From JACOMY01 sp046233115 (lineage in GTDB: Bacteria; Pseudomonadota; Alphaproteobacteria; Kiloniellales; JACOMY01): a stretch of 64,000 bases of DNA. Made by a program: the position numbers and the translations under genes. Location: contig JBJXHM010000004.1 of NCBI GenBank assembly GCA_046233115.1, forward strand, positions 372,001-436,000, written 5' to 3'. Below the pieces are notes generated by a model that did no database searches, was not told the DNA's origin, and was given only the letters and a program-made list of their open reading frames with translations. This document shows positions 42,816-53,200 of the stretch, piece after piece. The first letter of the stretch is position 1. Each line of letters starts with the position of its first letter.

Positions 42816-45787
42816 CCGCGACCCGGCTCTCCGAAGGCGGCTGGATCGACCGCAGCCAGACCCTTTCCTTCCGCTTCGACGGACGGCGCCTGACCGCCCA
42901 TCCGGGCGACAGCCTGGCCTCGGCCCTGCTGGCGAACGACGTGCAGCTTGTCGGGCGCAGCTTCAAGTACCATCGCCCGCGCGGCGTCTTCAGCGCCGGC
43001 GCCGAGGAGCCCAACGCCCTGGTCGGCCTGCGCGAGGGCGCGCGCGCCGAGCCCAACACGCGGGCGACCCAGGTCGAGGTCTTCGAGGGCCTGACCGCGC
43101 GCTCACAAAACGCCTGGCCCTCGCTGCGCTGGGACCTGGGCGCACTGAACCAGATCGCGGCCCCTGCCTTGCATGCCGGCTTCTACTACAAGACCTTCAT
43201 CGGGCCCTTCAAAGGCACCGGCTTCTGGATGCGCTGCGAGCACTTCATCCGTAAAGCGGCCGGCATGGGCGAGGCGTCAGGCACGCTCGATCCCGACAGC
43301 TACGAGAAGGTGAATGCCCACTGCGACCTGCTGGTGGTGGGCGCCGGCCCGGCCGGCCTGGCCGCGGCGCTGGCCGCCGGACGCAGCGGCGCGAAGGTGC
43401 TGCTGGTCGAGCAGGACCGCCAGCTCGGCGGCGCACTGCTCTCCCTGCCGCGCGCGGCGAGCGAGGCCTGGCTGGCCGCGGTCGAGGCCGAGCTGGCCGC
43501 CCTGCCCAACATCACCATCCTGCGCCGCACCGCCGCCTTCGGCGCCTACGACCACGATGTCTTCGGCGCGGTCGAGCGCCTCTGGGACCACGTCGAGCGC
43601 CCGCCCGAGGGCGAGCCCCGGCAGCGCTACTGGCTGATCCGCTGCAAGCGGGCGGTGCTGGCCAGCGGGGCGCTGGAGCAGCCCTTGGTCTTCGCCGGCA
43701 ACGACCGACCGGGCGTCATGCTGGCCGGCGCGGTCAGGAGTTATCTCAACCGCTACGCCGTCCTGGCTGGCCGTCAGGTCCTGGTCGCCACCAACAACGA
43801 CAGCGCCTATGGCACCGCCGCCGAGCTGGCCGCGGCCGGCGCCGCCGTCACCCTGCTCGACTCGCGCCCGGAGGTCCCCAAGACCCTGGCGGACTTTGTC
43901 GACGCCCGCGGCGTGGCACTGCGGCCGGGCCATGCCATCTTCGCCGCACGCGGCTCCGCCGAGGTCGGCGGCGCCCGGATCGCCCCGGTCGGGCCAGACG
44001 GACAGGCCACCGCGGCGCTGGGCGAGGTGAGCTGCGACCTGATCGCGGTCTCCGGCGGCTGGGCGCCGGCCCTGCACCTCTGGAGCCAGCGCCAGCAGAA
44101 GCCGCTCTACGATACCGAAAAGGCCTGCTTTCTGCCGCGCGGCGGCTGGGTCGAGACCCTGACCTGCGCCGGCGCGGCCAATGGCACCGGCGGCCTGGCG
44201 GCGGCCTTCGCCGAGGGCCTCGCGGCGGGTGGCGGCGGCGAGGACGGCCTGCCCACCCTTCCCGACCCCGGTCTCGGCGACGACTGGACCCGTGCGCCGC
44301 AAGCGCCGCGGGCCTTCGTCGGCCTCAACGGCAAGCCAGCCGGCAAGGCCTTCATCGATCTGCAGCACGACGTGACCCTGGAGGACGTCGACCTGGCCTG
44401 GCGGGAGGGCTATCGCTCGGTCGAGCACCTGAAGCGCTACACCACCAGCGGCATGGCCACCGACCAGGGCAAGACCTCCAACGTGAACGCACTCTCCCGC
44501 ATGGCGCGGCTGCGCGGTGGCGGCATCGGCGAGACCGGCACCACCACCTTCCGCCCGCCCTACACTCCGGTCGCCATCGGCACCCTGGTCGGGCACGACC
44601 AGGGCCTGCACTTCCAGCCGATCCGGCGCACCGCACTGCACGCCTGGCACGAGGCCAGGGGCGCGGTCATGACCGAGGCCGGGCCCTGGATGCGCCCCTG
44701 GTACTATCCCGAGGCCGGCGAGAGCCTGCAGCAGGCCTACCGCCGCGAGGCCGCCCACGTGCGCAGCAAGGTCGGCCTGGTCGACGTCTCTACCCTGGGC
44801 AAGATCGCGGTGCAGGGGCCGGACGCGGCGGAGTTCCTGAACCGCGTCTACGTGAACGGCTGGAAGAGCCTGCCGGTCGGGCGGCTGCGTTACGGCATCA
44901 TGCTGCGCGACGACGGCTTCGTCATGGACGACGGCGCCACCGCGCGGCTGGGCGAGTACGACTACTTCATGTCGACCACCACGGCCAACGCCGCCAAGGT
45001 CCTGGCCTTCGCCGAGGAGTTGCTGCAGACCGCCTGGACCGACCTGCGCGTCCAGGTGACCAGCGTGACCGATGCCTGGGCCGCCTTCGCCGTCGCCGGC
45101 CCCAAGGCCCGCGACCTGCTGAGCGCGCTGGCACCGGCGAGCAACTTCAGCGCCCAGGCCCTACCCAACAACCACTGGATCGCGGCGGAGATCGCCGGCA
45201 TCGCGATTCGCATCCACCGCATGAGCTATTCCGGCGAGCTGGCCTACGAGCTCTACTGCCCCAGCGGCTACGGCTGGACGCTCTGGGAGGCCATCGTCGC
45301 TGCCGGCTCGGCCTTCGAACTGGCGCCCTACGGCACCGAGGCCATGGGCGCGCTGCGCATCGAAAAGGGTCATGTGGCCGGGCCGGAGCTGGACGGGCGC
45401 ACCACCCTGGCCGACCTTCACCTCGAGGGCTTCGCCTCCTCTAAGAAACCCTACATCGGCGCGGTGCTGCAGCAGCGCCCGCTGCTACAGGAGAGCGACC
45501 GCCCGACCCTGGTCGGCCTGGAAATCGAGGGCCAGAGCGGCGCCAAGGCCGGCTCCCTCCTCTTCGCCGCCGAGGGACCGACCGAGGGCCATGGCGAGGG
45601 CTGGGTCTCCTCGCCCACCTACTCGCCAGCGCTGGAGCGCTACATCGCCATGGGCTTCCTGAAGAACGGCCGCGCGCGCCTGGGCGAGCAGGTTCGCATC
45701 GTCGATTTCCTGGGCGGCAGCAGCCTCACCGCCAAGGTGGTCTCGCACCACTTCTTCGATCCGGAGGGCAAACGCCAAAATGCCTGA
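42812..45787 (+). CDS. soxA: Sarcosine oxidase, alpha subunit
   Basis: A 991-residue subunit. The chosen ATG at 42812 gives the usual start (RLSEGGWIDRSQTLSFRFDG), whereas the open frame from 42467 runs through soxD. The N-terminal domain carries a ferredoxin-like motif (SLASALLANDVQLVGRSFKYHRPRG), then an NAD/FAD-type fold at about 171 (LLVVGAGPAGLAAALAAG) and a region with FAGNDRPGVMLAGAVRSYLNRY. The last 380 residues form a GcvT-like THF-binding domain (VGLVDVSTLGKIAVQGPDA, YSGELAYELYCPSGYGW). The THF domain captures formaldehyde as 5,10-methylene-THF. Its stop overlaps the start of soxG. Confidence 0.93.
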   Translation: MTATRLSEGGWIDRSQTLSFRFDGRRLTAHPGDSLASALLANDVQLVGRSFKYHRPRGVFSAGAEEPNALVGLREGARAEPNTRATQVEVFEGLTARSQNAWPSLRWDLGALNQIAAPALHAGFYYKTFIGPFKGTGFWMRCEHFIRKAAGMGEASGTLDPDSYEKVNAHCDLLVVGAGPAGLAAALAAGRSGAKVLLVEQDRQLGGALLSLPRAASEAWLAAVEAELAALPNITILRRTAAFGAYDHDVFGAVERLWDHVERPPEGEPRQRYWLIRCKRAVLASGALEQPLVFAGNDRPGVMLAGAVRSYLNRYAVLAGRQVLVATNNDSAYGTAAELAAAGAAVTLLDSRPEVPKTLADFVDARGVALRPGHAIFAARGSAEVGGARIAPVGPDGQATAALGEVSCDLIAVSGGWAPALHLWSQRQQKPLYDTEKACFLPRGGWVETLTCAGAANGTGGLAAAFAEGLAAGGGGEDGLPTLPDPGLGDDWTRAPQAPRAFVGLNGKPAGKAFIDLQHDVTLEDVDLAWREGYRSVEHLKRYTTSGMATDQGKTSNVNALSRMARLRGGGIGETGTTTFRPPYTPVAIGTLVGHDQGLHFQPIRRTALHAWHEARGAVMTEAGPWMRPWYYPEAGESLQQAYRREAAHVRSKVGLVDVSTLGKIAVQGPDAAEFLNRVYVNGWKSLPVGRLRYGIMLRDDGFVMDDGATARLGEYDYFMSTTTANAAKVLAFAEELLQTAWTDLRVQVTSVTDAWAAFAVAGPKARDLLSALAPASNFSAQALPNNHWIAAEIAGIAIRIHRMSYSGELAYELYCPSGYGWTLWEAIVAAGSAFELAPYGTEAMGALRIEKGHVAGPELDGRTTLADLHLEGFASSKKPYIGAVLQQRPLLQESDRPTLVGLEIEGQSGAKAGSLLFAAEGPTEGHGEGWVSSPTYSPALERYIAMGFLKNGRARLGEQVRIVDFLGGSSLTAKVVSHHFFDPEGKRQNA

Positions 45788-46352
45788 GTTCCGCTCGCCG
45801 ATAACGCCTGGCCGGAAGACGGACGGCACTGCACTGCAGCTCAGCGAGGGGCCGGCCGGCGGCCTGCTGCAGCTCGCCGGCTGGGACAATTTCGAGACGG
45901 CCGTTGCACCGGCGCTGGCTCAGTTCGGCTTTGCCGGACTCGGCGGCTATCGCGCGGCGCAGAGTCAGGGCGAGGCCACCGCCTTCCGCATCGCTCCTGA
46001 CCGTCTTTTGCTTCGCCACCGCGCGAGCGCGCCGCTGCTGGCAGCTGCCGAGACCCTGGACCCGGCAACCTGCTGCAGCCTCGACCTCAGCCACGCGCGC
46101 TGGGTCTTCACCATCGCCGGGCCGGCCGGGCCGGACCTGCTGGCGCGCCTGCTGCCGATCGACGGCTCGCCCGAGGCATTGCCGGTCGGCCACTTCGCGC
46201 AGAGCGGCCTGCACCACGTCGGCGTGCTGCTGCACCACCGTGCGGAGACGGCCTGGGACCTGCTGGTGCCGGTCACCTGGGCGGACTCGCTCTGGGACTA
46301 CCTCTGCGAGGCCGCGACGCCCCTGCTCCGCGACGTGGTGGGAGCGGCGTGA
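45780..46352 (+). CDS. soxG: Sarcosine oxidase, gamma subunit
   Basis: A 190-residue subunit with a truncated GcvT-like fold that caps the alpha subunit in known structures. Recognised by position as the last gene of soxBDAG (start overlapping the soxA stop by eight bases) and by motifs such as LQLAGWDNF, ATAFRIAPDRLLL, CSLDLSHARWVFTIAGP and VTWADSLWDYL. Sequence conservation in this family is low, so context carries weight. Confidence 0.88.
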   Translation: MPEFRSPITPGRKTDGTALQLSEGPAGGLLQLAGWDNFETAVAPALAQFGFAGLGGYRAAQSQGEATAFRIAPDRLLLRHRASAPLLAAAETLDPATCCSLDLSHARWVFTIAGPAGPDLLARLLPIDGSPEALPVGHFAQSGLHHVGVLLHHRAETAWDLLVPVTWADSLWDYLCEAATPLLRDVVGAA

Positions 46353-46596
46353 TGCGCCTTGCGGCCAAAGGACACCGAGGGGAATGCCTCGACGCTGCGC
46401 ACCTGGGAGCTTACCCTGAGGTGCAGCGAACAAAAAAGTACAAAAACAGGAACAAGGGAGTTCGCCGGCTGTACGGCCAAGCAAGGCCGCAGCCGCCCCG
46501 GCGTCTCTATCGAGAGGCCGGACTATTCCGCTTCGGGAGCCCGAGATGGGGCCGCGGACCGGGATCACTTTTGGTGTCGCAAACTGGGAGATCGAC

Positions 46597-47430
46597 ATGA
46601 AGAAGCTTTTGGCAACCACCACCGCGCTGGCCGTGACCCTGGCCGCGGGCACGGCAATGGCCGCCCAATGCACCAACGATACCTGGAAGAAGATCATGGA
46701 CCGGGGCACGATCGTGGTCGGCGTGAAGGCTGACTACAAGCCCTGGGGCTTCCGCGACACCGACGGCAACCTGGTCGGCATGGAGGTCGACATGGCCAAG
46801 GACGTGGCCGAGACCATGGGCGTCGAGCTGGAGCTGGTGCCGGTGCAGTCCTCCAACCGCATGCAGTTCCTGGAGCAGGGCAAGATCGACCTGATGATCG
46901 CGACCATGTCGGATCGTCCCGACCGGCGTGAGATCGTCGGCATCGTCGGCCCGAACTACTACACCTCCGGCACCAACATCCTGGCGCCCGACGTGCTGAA
47001 GATCACCTCCTGGGAGGATCTGCGCGGCAAGCCGGTCTGCGGCAAGCAGGGCGCCTTCTACAACCAGATCGTCGAGGAGCGCTACGGCGCCGAGATCATC
47101 GCCTTCACCGGCAACGCCGAGGCCAAGCAGGCGGTGCGCGACAAGAAGTGCATCGGCTTCGTCTACGACGACAGCTCGATCGCGGCCGACCTCGCGTCCG
47201 GCGACTGGGAGGGCTACTCCATGCCGGTGCCGACCGAGGACGACAACCCCTGGGGCCTGGCCGTGCCCAAGGCCGAAGAGAACTGCGTCTTCGGCGAGTT
47301 CATGTCCGGCATGCAGTACAACTGGCACCGCAACGGCACCCTGATCGAGCTGGAAAAGAAGTGGGGCATCAATCCGACCCAGTACCTGGTCGATCAGCAC
47401 GCCAAGTTTAAGGACTGGCTGGCCGAGTAA
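46597..47430 (+). CDS. Polar amino acid-type ABC transporter substrate-binding protein
   Basis: A 277-residue periplasmic binding protein of family 3. ATG 46597 (GGGAG six bases upstream) opens a signal peptide MKKLLATTTALAVTLAAG with cleavage after AMA. The mature protein has IVVGVKADYKPWGFRDTDGN, GMEVDMAKDVAETMGVELEL, NRMQFLEQGKIDLMIATMS (a two-lobe domain hinge) and SWEDLRGKPVCG. It follows soxG by 244 bases and heads its own operon of binding protein, two permeases and ATPase. The neighbouring sox genes make a small N-methylated or related amino acid a reasonable ligand, but this is inference. Confidence 0.9.
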   Translation: MKKLLATTTALAVTLAAGTAMAAQCTNDTWKKIMDRGTIVVGVKADYKPWGFRDTDGNLVGMEVDMAKDVAETMGVELELVPVQSSNRMQFLEQGKIDLMIATMSDRPDRREIVGIVGPNYYTSGTNILAPDVLKITSWEDLRGKPVCGKQGAFYNQIVEERYGAEIIAFTGNAEAKQAVRDKKCIGFVYDDSSIAADLASGDWEGYSMPVPTEDDNPWGLAVPKAEENCVFGEFMSGMQYNWHRNGTLIELEKKWGINPTQYLVDQHAKFKDWLAE

Positions 47431-47508
47431 GCACGGCCTCGGACCTCCGCGTTTCCCGGGGACGCCGGCGCGCCCCCGGGACCACGCCGGCTAGAGAGGA
47501 GAGGCTGC

Positions 47509-48264
47509 ATGCTTGAGGGTTTCGCCCAGTTCTTCCGCGACCTGGCGCAGGAGGCGCCGCGCTGGAACTTCATCTTCTTCTACAGCGAGAAGCAGGCCGA
47601 CATGGTGCTGAGCGGGCTGTGGATGACGATCCAGCTCTCGGTCGCCTGCCTGATCTTCAGCGTCCTCATCGGTATCGTCGGCGCGGCCCTGCAGGGCGCC
47701 CACTCGAAGCTGCTGCGCGGTCTGGTGGCCGCCTACATCCAGTTCTTCCGCAACACCCCGCCCTTCGTGCAGTTGCTGTTCTTCTACTTCGCGCTGGGGC
47801 GGCTCACCCCCACCTACTCGCCCGATGGCTGGCTGGAGGTGCCGATCATCTCCAACGTCGGCTGGGCCATCATCTCGCTCTCCTTCTTCGCCGGCGCCTT
47901 CAACGTCGAGATCTTCCGCGCCGGCGTCGAGGCGGTGCCGAAGTCCACGCAGGAGGCCTCGGAATCCCTGGGCTTCACCCGGCTGCAGACCTATCGCTAC
48001 GTGGTGCTGCCGCTGGCGCTCAGGGTCTCGATCCCGGCCTTGAACAACAACCTGGTGAACCTGGTGAAGACCACCACCCAGGCCTTCGTGATCGCGGTGC
48101 CGGAGCTGCTCTACGAGTCGATCACCATCTGGAACGACTATCCCTCGGCCCAGAACCCGATGATGGTGGTGCTCTTCGTCGCCTACCTGGCGCTGGTCGG
48201 GGTGGTGGTGATGGGCATGAACCGCTGGGAGCGCGCGATGCGCATCCCGGGCTACGGCGGCTAG
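47509..48264 (+). CDS. Amino acid ABC transporter permease 1
   Basis: A 251-residue permease of the HisM/GlnP type. It has five likely helices; the motif FFRNTPPFVQLLFFYFAL and the EAA loop GAFNVEIFRAGVEAVPKSTQEASESLGF, cut here at QTYRYVVLPLALR, are characteristic. The ATG at 47509 lies 78 bases after the binding protein, with AGAGAGGAGAGG just upstream as ribosome-binding site. It forms a heterodimer with the next gene's product. Confidence 0.9.
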   Translation: MLEGFAQFFRDLAQEAPRWNFIFFYSEKQADMVLSGLWMTIQLSVACLIFSVLIGIVGAALQGAHSKLLRGLVAAYIQFFRNTPPFVQLLFFYFALGRLTPTYSPDGWLEVPIISNVGWAIISLSFFAGAFNVEIFRAGVEAVPKSTQEASESLGFTRLQTYRYVVLPLALRVSIPALNNNLVNLVKTTTQAFVIAVPELLYESITIWNDYPSAQNPMMVVLFVAYLALVGVVVMGMNRWERAMRIPGYGG

Positions 48265-48268
48265 CGCC

Positions 48269-49162
48269 ATGGCAAAGCCGATCCCCGGCCTGACGGCGCC
48301 CGCCCGGACCGACCTGCCGGTCATGCACTCCCACAAGGCGCTGGTCGCCTCGGCCTCGCCGATCGGCTTCGCGCGCTGGATCGCCGGCTTGCCGCCCTGG
48401 CTGCCGCTGGTGCTGCTGGCCGCCGCCCTGGTCTGGCCGGTCGCGGTGGTGGCACAGGGCGAGGCCATGACCCTGGGCGGCGCCTTCGAGACGCTGCTGC
48501 GCTGGATTCCCTTCCTGGTCTTCCAGGGCTTCACCTTCACCATCCTGATCAGCGTGCTGACCATGGCGCTGGGCACCCTGCTGGGGGTCTTCCTCGGCCT
48601 GGGACAGATCTCGACCAACCCGGTGATCGCCAGGCTGAGCTACTGGATCACGCAGATCTTCCGCAACTCGCCCTGGCTGGTGCTGCTCTTCATCGTCATG
48701 CTCTCCTTCCCCTACGAGCTGGTGATCGGCGGCCTGATCATCCCGGTGCCGGACTGGATGAAGGCGGTAGTCGGCCTGTCCTTGCCGATCATGGCCAACA
48801 TCTCGGAGATCGTGCGCGGCGCAGTGAACTCGGTGCCATCGGGGCAGTGGGAGGCCTCGGAATCGCTGGCCTTCTCGCGCCGGCAGACCCTGTGGCAGAT
48901 CATCCTGCCGCAGTGCGTGAAGAGGATGATCCCGCCCTGGATGAACTGGTACGCCATCCTGACCATGGCGACGCCCATCGTCTCCATCCTGGGCGTCGAG
49001 GAGGTGCTGAACCTCACCCGCCAGGCGATCGAGGCCGAGAACAACCGGCCGATCCTGCTGATCCCCTTCTACAGCTTCCTGCTGTTGCTGTTCTTCGTCT
49101 ACTGCTACCCCATCGCGCGCCTCACCGTTCGGCTGGAGCGGCGCTTCGCGGTGAAGCTCTAA
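48269..49162 (+). CDS. Amino acid ABC transporter permease 2
   Basis: A 297-residue permease of the same family, with a longer N-terminal region and an extra helix (PPWLPLVLLAAALVWPVAVV) before the core. Core motifs are FRNSPWLVLLFIVML and SEIVRGAVNSVPSGQWEASE followed by FSRRQTLWQIILPQCVKRM, the EAA loop. It begins four bases after permease 1 ends and is followed 13 bases later by the ATPase, with GGAGG between. Confidence 0.9.
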   Translation: MAKPIPGLTAPARTDLPVMHSHKALVASASPIGFARWIAGLPPWLPLVLLAAALVWPVAVVAQGEAMTLGGAFETLLRWIPFLVFQGFTFTILISVLTMALGTLLGVFLGLGQISTNPVIARLSYWITQIFRNSPWLVLLFIVMLSFPYELVIGGLIIPVPDWMKAVVGLSLPIMANISEIVRGAVNSVPSGQWEASESLAFSRRQTLWQIILPQCVKRMIPPWMNWYAILTMATPIVSILGVEEVLNLTRQAIEAENNRPILLIPFYSFLLLLFFVYCYPIARLTVRLERRFAVKL

Positions 49163-49175
49163 GGAGGACCGGTTC

Positions 49176-49934
49176 ATGCCCAACGAAGCGAACTGGACAC
49201 CCGATCAGCCCATCGTCTCGATCAAGAACGTGCGCAAGGCCTTCGGCGAGCTGGAGGTCTTGAAGGACGTCTCTCTGGACGTGATGAAGGGCGAGGTCAT
49301 CTGCATCATCGGCCCCTCGGGCTCCGGCAAGTCCACCCTGATCCGCTGCATCAACGCGCTGAACGACATCCAGTCGGGCTCGATCACGGTCGAGGGGCAG
49401 GAGGTGCACGACCCCAAGCTGGACAAGCTGGAGCTGCGCAAGAAGGTCGGCATGGTGTTCCAGCAGTACAATCTCTTCCCGCACAAGACCGCGCTGCAGA
49501 ACGTGATGATGGCCCCGGTCCTGGTGCTGAAGCAGGACAAGGCGGCGGTGGAAACCAAGGCCCGCGCGCTTCTGGCCAAGGTGCGCCTGCAGGGCAAGGA
49601 GAACAGCTATCCGGGCGAGCTCTCCGGCGGCCAGCAGCAGCGCGTGGCGATCGCACGGTCGCTGGCGATGAACCCGCAGGTGATGCTGTTCGACGAGGTG
49701 ACGGCGGCCCTGGACCCGGAGACGGTGAAGGAGGTGCTGGTCACCATCAAGGAGCTGGCGGCCGAGGGCATGACCTGCATCCTGGTGACCCACGAGATGG
49801 GCTTCGCGCGCGAGGTCGCCGACCACATCTACTTCACCGACCGCGGCGTGATCGTGGAGCACGGCCCGCCCGCCACCTTCTTCGCCGAGGCCAAGGACCC
49901 GAGGACCAAGGAGTTCCTCAGCCAGATCCTTTAG
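49176..49934 (+). CDS. Amino acid ABC transporter ATP-binding protein
   Basis: A 252-residue ATPase of the GlnQ/HisP type. Walker A is IGPSGSGKSTLIRCINAL (about 45-62), the Q-loop VFQQYNLFPHKTALQNVM, signature LSGGQQQRVAIARSLAM, and Walker B VMLFDEVTAALDPETVKEVL with H-loop VTHEMGFAREVADHI. The usual DEPTSALDPE reads DEVTAALDPE, seen in part of this subfamily. It completes the importer; no gene follows closely, and the next 297 bases are AT-rich regulatory sequence. Confidence 0.92.
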   Translation: MPNEANWTPDQPIVSIKNVRKAFGELEVLKDVSLDVMKGEVICIIGPSGSGKSTLIRCINALNDIQSGSITVEGQEVHDPKLDKLELRKKVGMVFQQYNLFPHKTALQNVMMAPVLVLKQDKAAVETKARALLAKVRLQGKENSYPGELSGGQQQRVAIARSLAMNPQVMLFDEVTAALDPETVKEVLVTIKELAAEGMTCILVTHEMGFAREVADHIYFTDRGVIVEHGPPATFFAEAKDPRTKEFLSQIL

Positions 49935-50231
49935 AGCCCGTTGTCTTCACTTGGAACCAGAGCTGCCGATCGCGGGGGGTGCGTCTTGCCTGCCTCAGCC
50001 TGTCTCCAGTGCGGCAGCACCGCCAAGATCTCGCCACAGTGATGACATCTTAAGAAATCTGGTCAAAATTTACTACGCTTTACGCCACATCTCTTTCTTT
50101 TTCTAGACAAAGTCTTCATTTATTAATGAAAATGAACGGATTCTATTGTTTGAGTGCCGCCACCTCCGCCCCATCTGCAAAGCAGAGGGTTCGGGATCTC
50201 CGAACTCCGCACGCTACCGGGGAGAGCGGCA
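49935..50231 (+). promoter_or_regulatory. AT-rich promoter region with TTCATT-TATT-AATGAA palindrome
   Basis: The stretch 50040-50150 is markedly AT-rich against its surroundings (for example AAATCTGGTCAAAATTTAC and TTTATTAATGAAAATGAA). TTCATT (50115-50120) and AATGAA (50125-50130) form a perfect inverted repeat. The region precedes only the RTX gene at 50232 and probably holds its promoter and an operator. The ribosome-binding site is GGGGAGAG just before the ATG. Confidence 0.5.
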
Positions 50232-53200
50232 ATGACCACGACAAGCGATTTCGATGTTGAAGCATTCTTAGCGGAACTCCGGTCATCAGGGTTATCGGCC
50301 GGGGACCTGATCTATTCGTCGAAAATCAACAGCGGCAACACTTTTGAGGTGACGTCCTCCGGGGCGCACACGATGGACGACGACGCCACCCGCTACAAGA
50401 ACAAGCTTGATACAGACAACAGCGGTGACCTGACCAAGTCCTACTACACCAACATCATCGGCAATGATGGCGACAACACGATCATCGGTGCCGATATGCA
50501 GATGTTCAGCGGCCATGTCTCGAACGTCTGGGCGTCGAAGAGCTACGCCTTCTTCTTCAACATCGGCGAAAACCTCTTCGGCGGCGACGGAAACGACAAG
50601 ATCTATGGCGAGATGGGCGACGACCTGCTGTCCGGAGACAACGGCGACGACACGCTGTTCGGCGGCTTCGGCCAGGATGCGGTCCTGGGCGGCTATGGAG
50701 ACGATATCGCCTACGGCGGCGAAGGCCACGACATCATGTTCGGCGGTGCCGGGGACGATATCCTCATCGGCGGCTACGACGGCGACGACGTTCTCTTCGG
50801 CGGCGACGGCGAGGACTGGCTGATCTCCGGCTGGAACGAGGTTTTCGGCGGCTATGGCAGCAACGTCCTGGTCGGCGGCGACGGCGGAGACGTCTTCGTT
50901 CCGGGCAACCTGATGGCGGAAGGCTACTTCGGCTTGCAGCTCGATTCCGACTTCGTCGAACTCATCAACAACTCTCCCCACCGTGCCGGCGAAACGGCAG
51001 TGGCGATGGCTGCGGTGTCGGCCATAATAACGGGTGTTTCGGTCGGCGCAGGCGCCATCGGACTTGCCGCCTACGCCCTCTACCAGGCAGCGCCTTACTT
51101 GAAGGAGATGCTGGACGAGACCTTCGGTGAGGACTACGCCGCCTCAGCCAAAGGCGAAGGCATCACCTCGGTCCTGGATTTCAATCCGACGGAAGACCGG
51201 ATCCTGATCCCGAACTACGAGGTCGGCAGCTACGAAGTCGTTCTATCGGACAGCGACGCTTATCACATCGAGATCGTCTCGGCGGAGACCGGCGAGACCC
51301 TGATGGGGATCGCCTTCGCCAGCGAGTACGCCATCTTCGGCAAGGGCGCCACCGACAGCCTGGACGAGAGCTACGTCCTGGCCTTCTTGGAGCAACTGGC
51401 CAAGTCCGCGGTGACGGTGAGCGGCGACGAGATCACCTTCGGCCTGGATTCGAGCGACGCAAACAGCGCAGCCTGGACGATCGCCTCCCAGGAGATCGCC
51501 GAGCGCTTTCCCGACCTCGCCGAGGTCAGCAACTGGGAAGGCTTCAGCTTCACGCTCTTCGGGGCCTGGACCGGCCTGACCGCGGAAGAGATCGACAACG
51601 CGCTCCTGATCGGCACCGAGCATGACGACGTCCTGGCAGCCAGCAGCGAGGGCGACGAGGGTCGCAGCGTCTTCGGCTTCGGCGGCGACGATGTCTTCAT
51701 CGCTGCCCAGGGCGGCAACGAGGTCTACGGCGGGGACGGCAGCGACACCGCCGACTACTCCGAGGCCGACGGCGGCGTCGTGGCCGACATGAGCGCCGGC
51801 GGCTACGACGAGAGCGCGGGCGGCTTCGTCTTCACCCTCGACCACCTGGACACCGACGGGCAGAGCAGCGGATCCAGCGACCGCCTGGTCAGCGTGGAGA
51901 ACCTGGTGGGCTCCGACCATGACGACGTCCTGATCGGCAACGACGCCGAGAACGTGCTGACCAGCGGCAAGGGCAACGATGTCCTGGCCGGCGGCGGCGC
52001 TGCCGACAGTTTCGTGCTGAACGGCGGCACCAGCCGGATCACCGACTTTTCGTCGGACGAGGGCGACCGGCTCTATCTGGACGCCGATGCCTACAGCGGT
52101 CTCGGCGACGGCGGCTTCGCTGTGCTGGCAGGTGATGCCGGCCTCTATCTGATGTCCTATGACGGCCACGAGGTGATCGCCATCCTCGATGGCCTGAGTG
52201 TCGAGGAGATCGCCGACCTTTCGATCGGCGTCTTCCGGGGTGACAGCGGCTCCTTCGTCGATGCGGGCTGGTTGAGTGGGCTCGGCTGGGACGGCTCGCG
52301 CTGGATCGAGGCCGAGGCCGGCGGAGGGGCCATCCAGCTGTCCGGCAAGGGCTCCGACATCGTCTTCGGCAGCGAGGACGGCGACAGCATCTTTTCCGCC
52401 CATGGCTCCGACCTGGTCTACGGCGGCGGCGGAGACGATACGATCAACCTGGGGATGGGTGCCGACACCGCCTTCGGCGGCGACGGCGACGATGTCCTTG
52501 TCGGGGGCGCCGGGGACGACGTGCTGGACGGCGGTCTGGGCGATGACGTCCTGCAGGGCGGCAACGCCATCAACAGCGGCAACCTGGCTGACACCTTCGT
52601 CTTCTCCGGTGGCAGCAACCGGGTGCTGGATTTCAATGCTGCCGAGGGCGACGCGATCGAGGTCGACTTCCAGAACTACATGAACGGCCGCTACGACGCG
52701 CAGGGCGACCTGGCCTGGTCCTTCTCCGAGGAGGGCGCGGCGCTGATCAACCAGGCCACGGACGAGGTCATCGGCTTCCTGGAGGGCGTCGGCCTCGGCG
52801 AGGTCCCGGACAGCATCAAGGTCACCTGGTACGACCTGGACGGCACGCAGAAGAACGGCACCTGGACGGCCGGCAGCGACGAGGCCGATGTCTTGTCGGG
52901 CGGCGACGAGGGCGACATCCTCTCCGGGTTTCTCGGCAAGGACCGCCTGTCGGGCGGGGCCGGAGACGACTTGCTGTTCGGCCACGGCGGCCGGGACAGG
53001 CTGGAGGGCGGCCAGGGTGCGGACCGGCTCTTCGGCGGGAAGGATGCCGACACGCTCTTTGGCGGCGCCGGCGACGACGTCCTCTTCAGCGGCCTGGGCG
53101 ACGACCTGCTCTACGGTGGAGCCGGCAAGGACAGCTTCGTCCTGGAAGGCGGCCTCAACCGCATCTTCGACTTCGCCGACAACGAGCGCATGCTGATCAG

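Noticed and set aside
46349..46600. 83-codon frame after soxG
   Set aside because: It overlaps the soxG stop, is rich in R, G and P, and runs into the start of the binding-protein gene. It looks like translated intergenic DNA.
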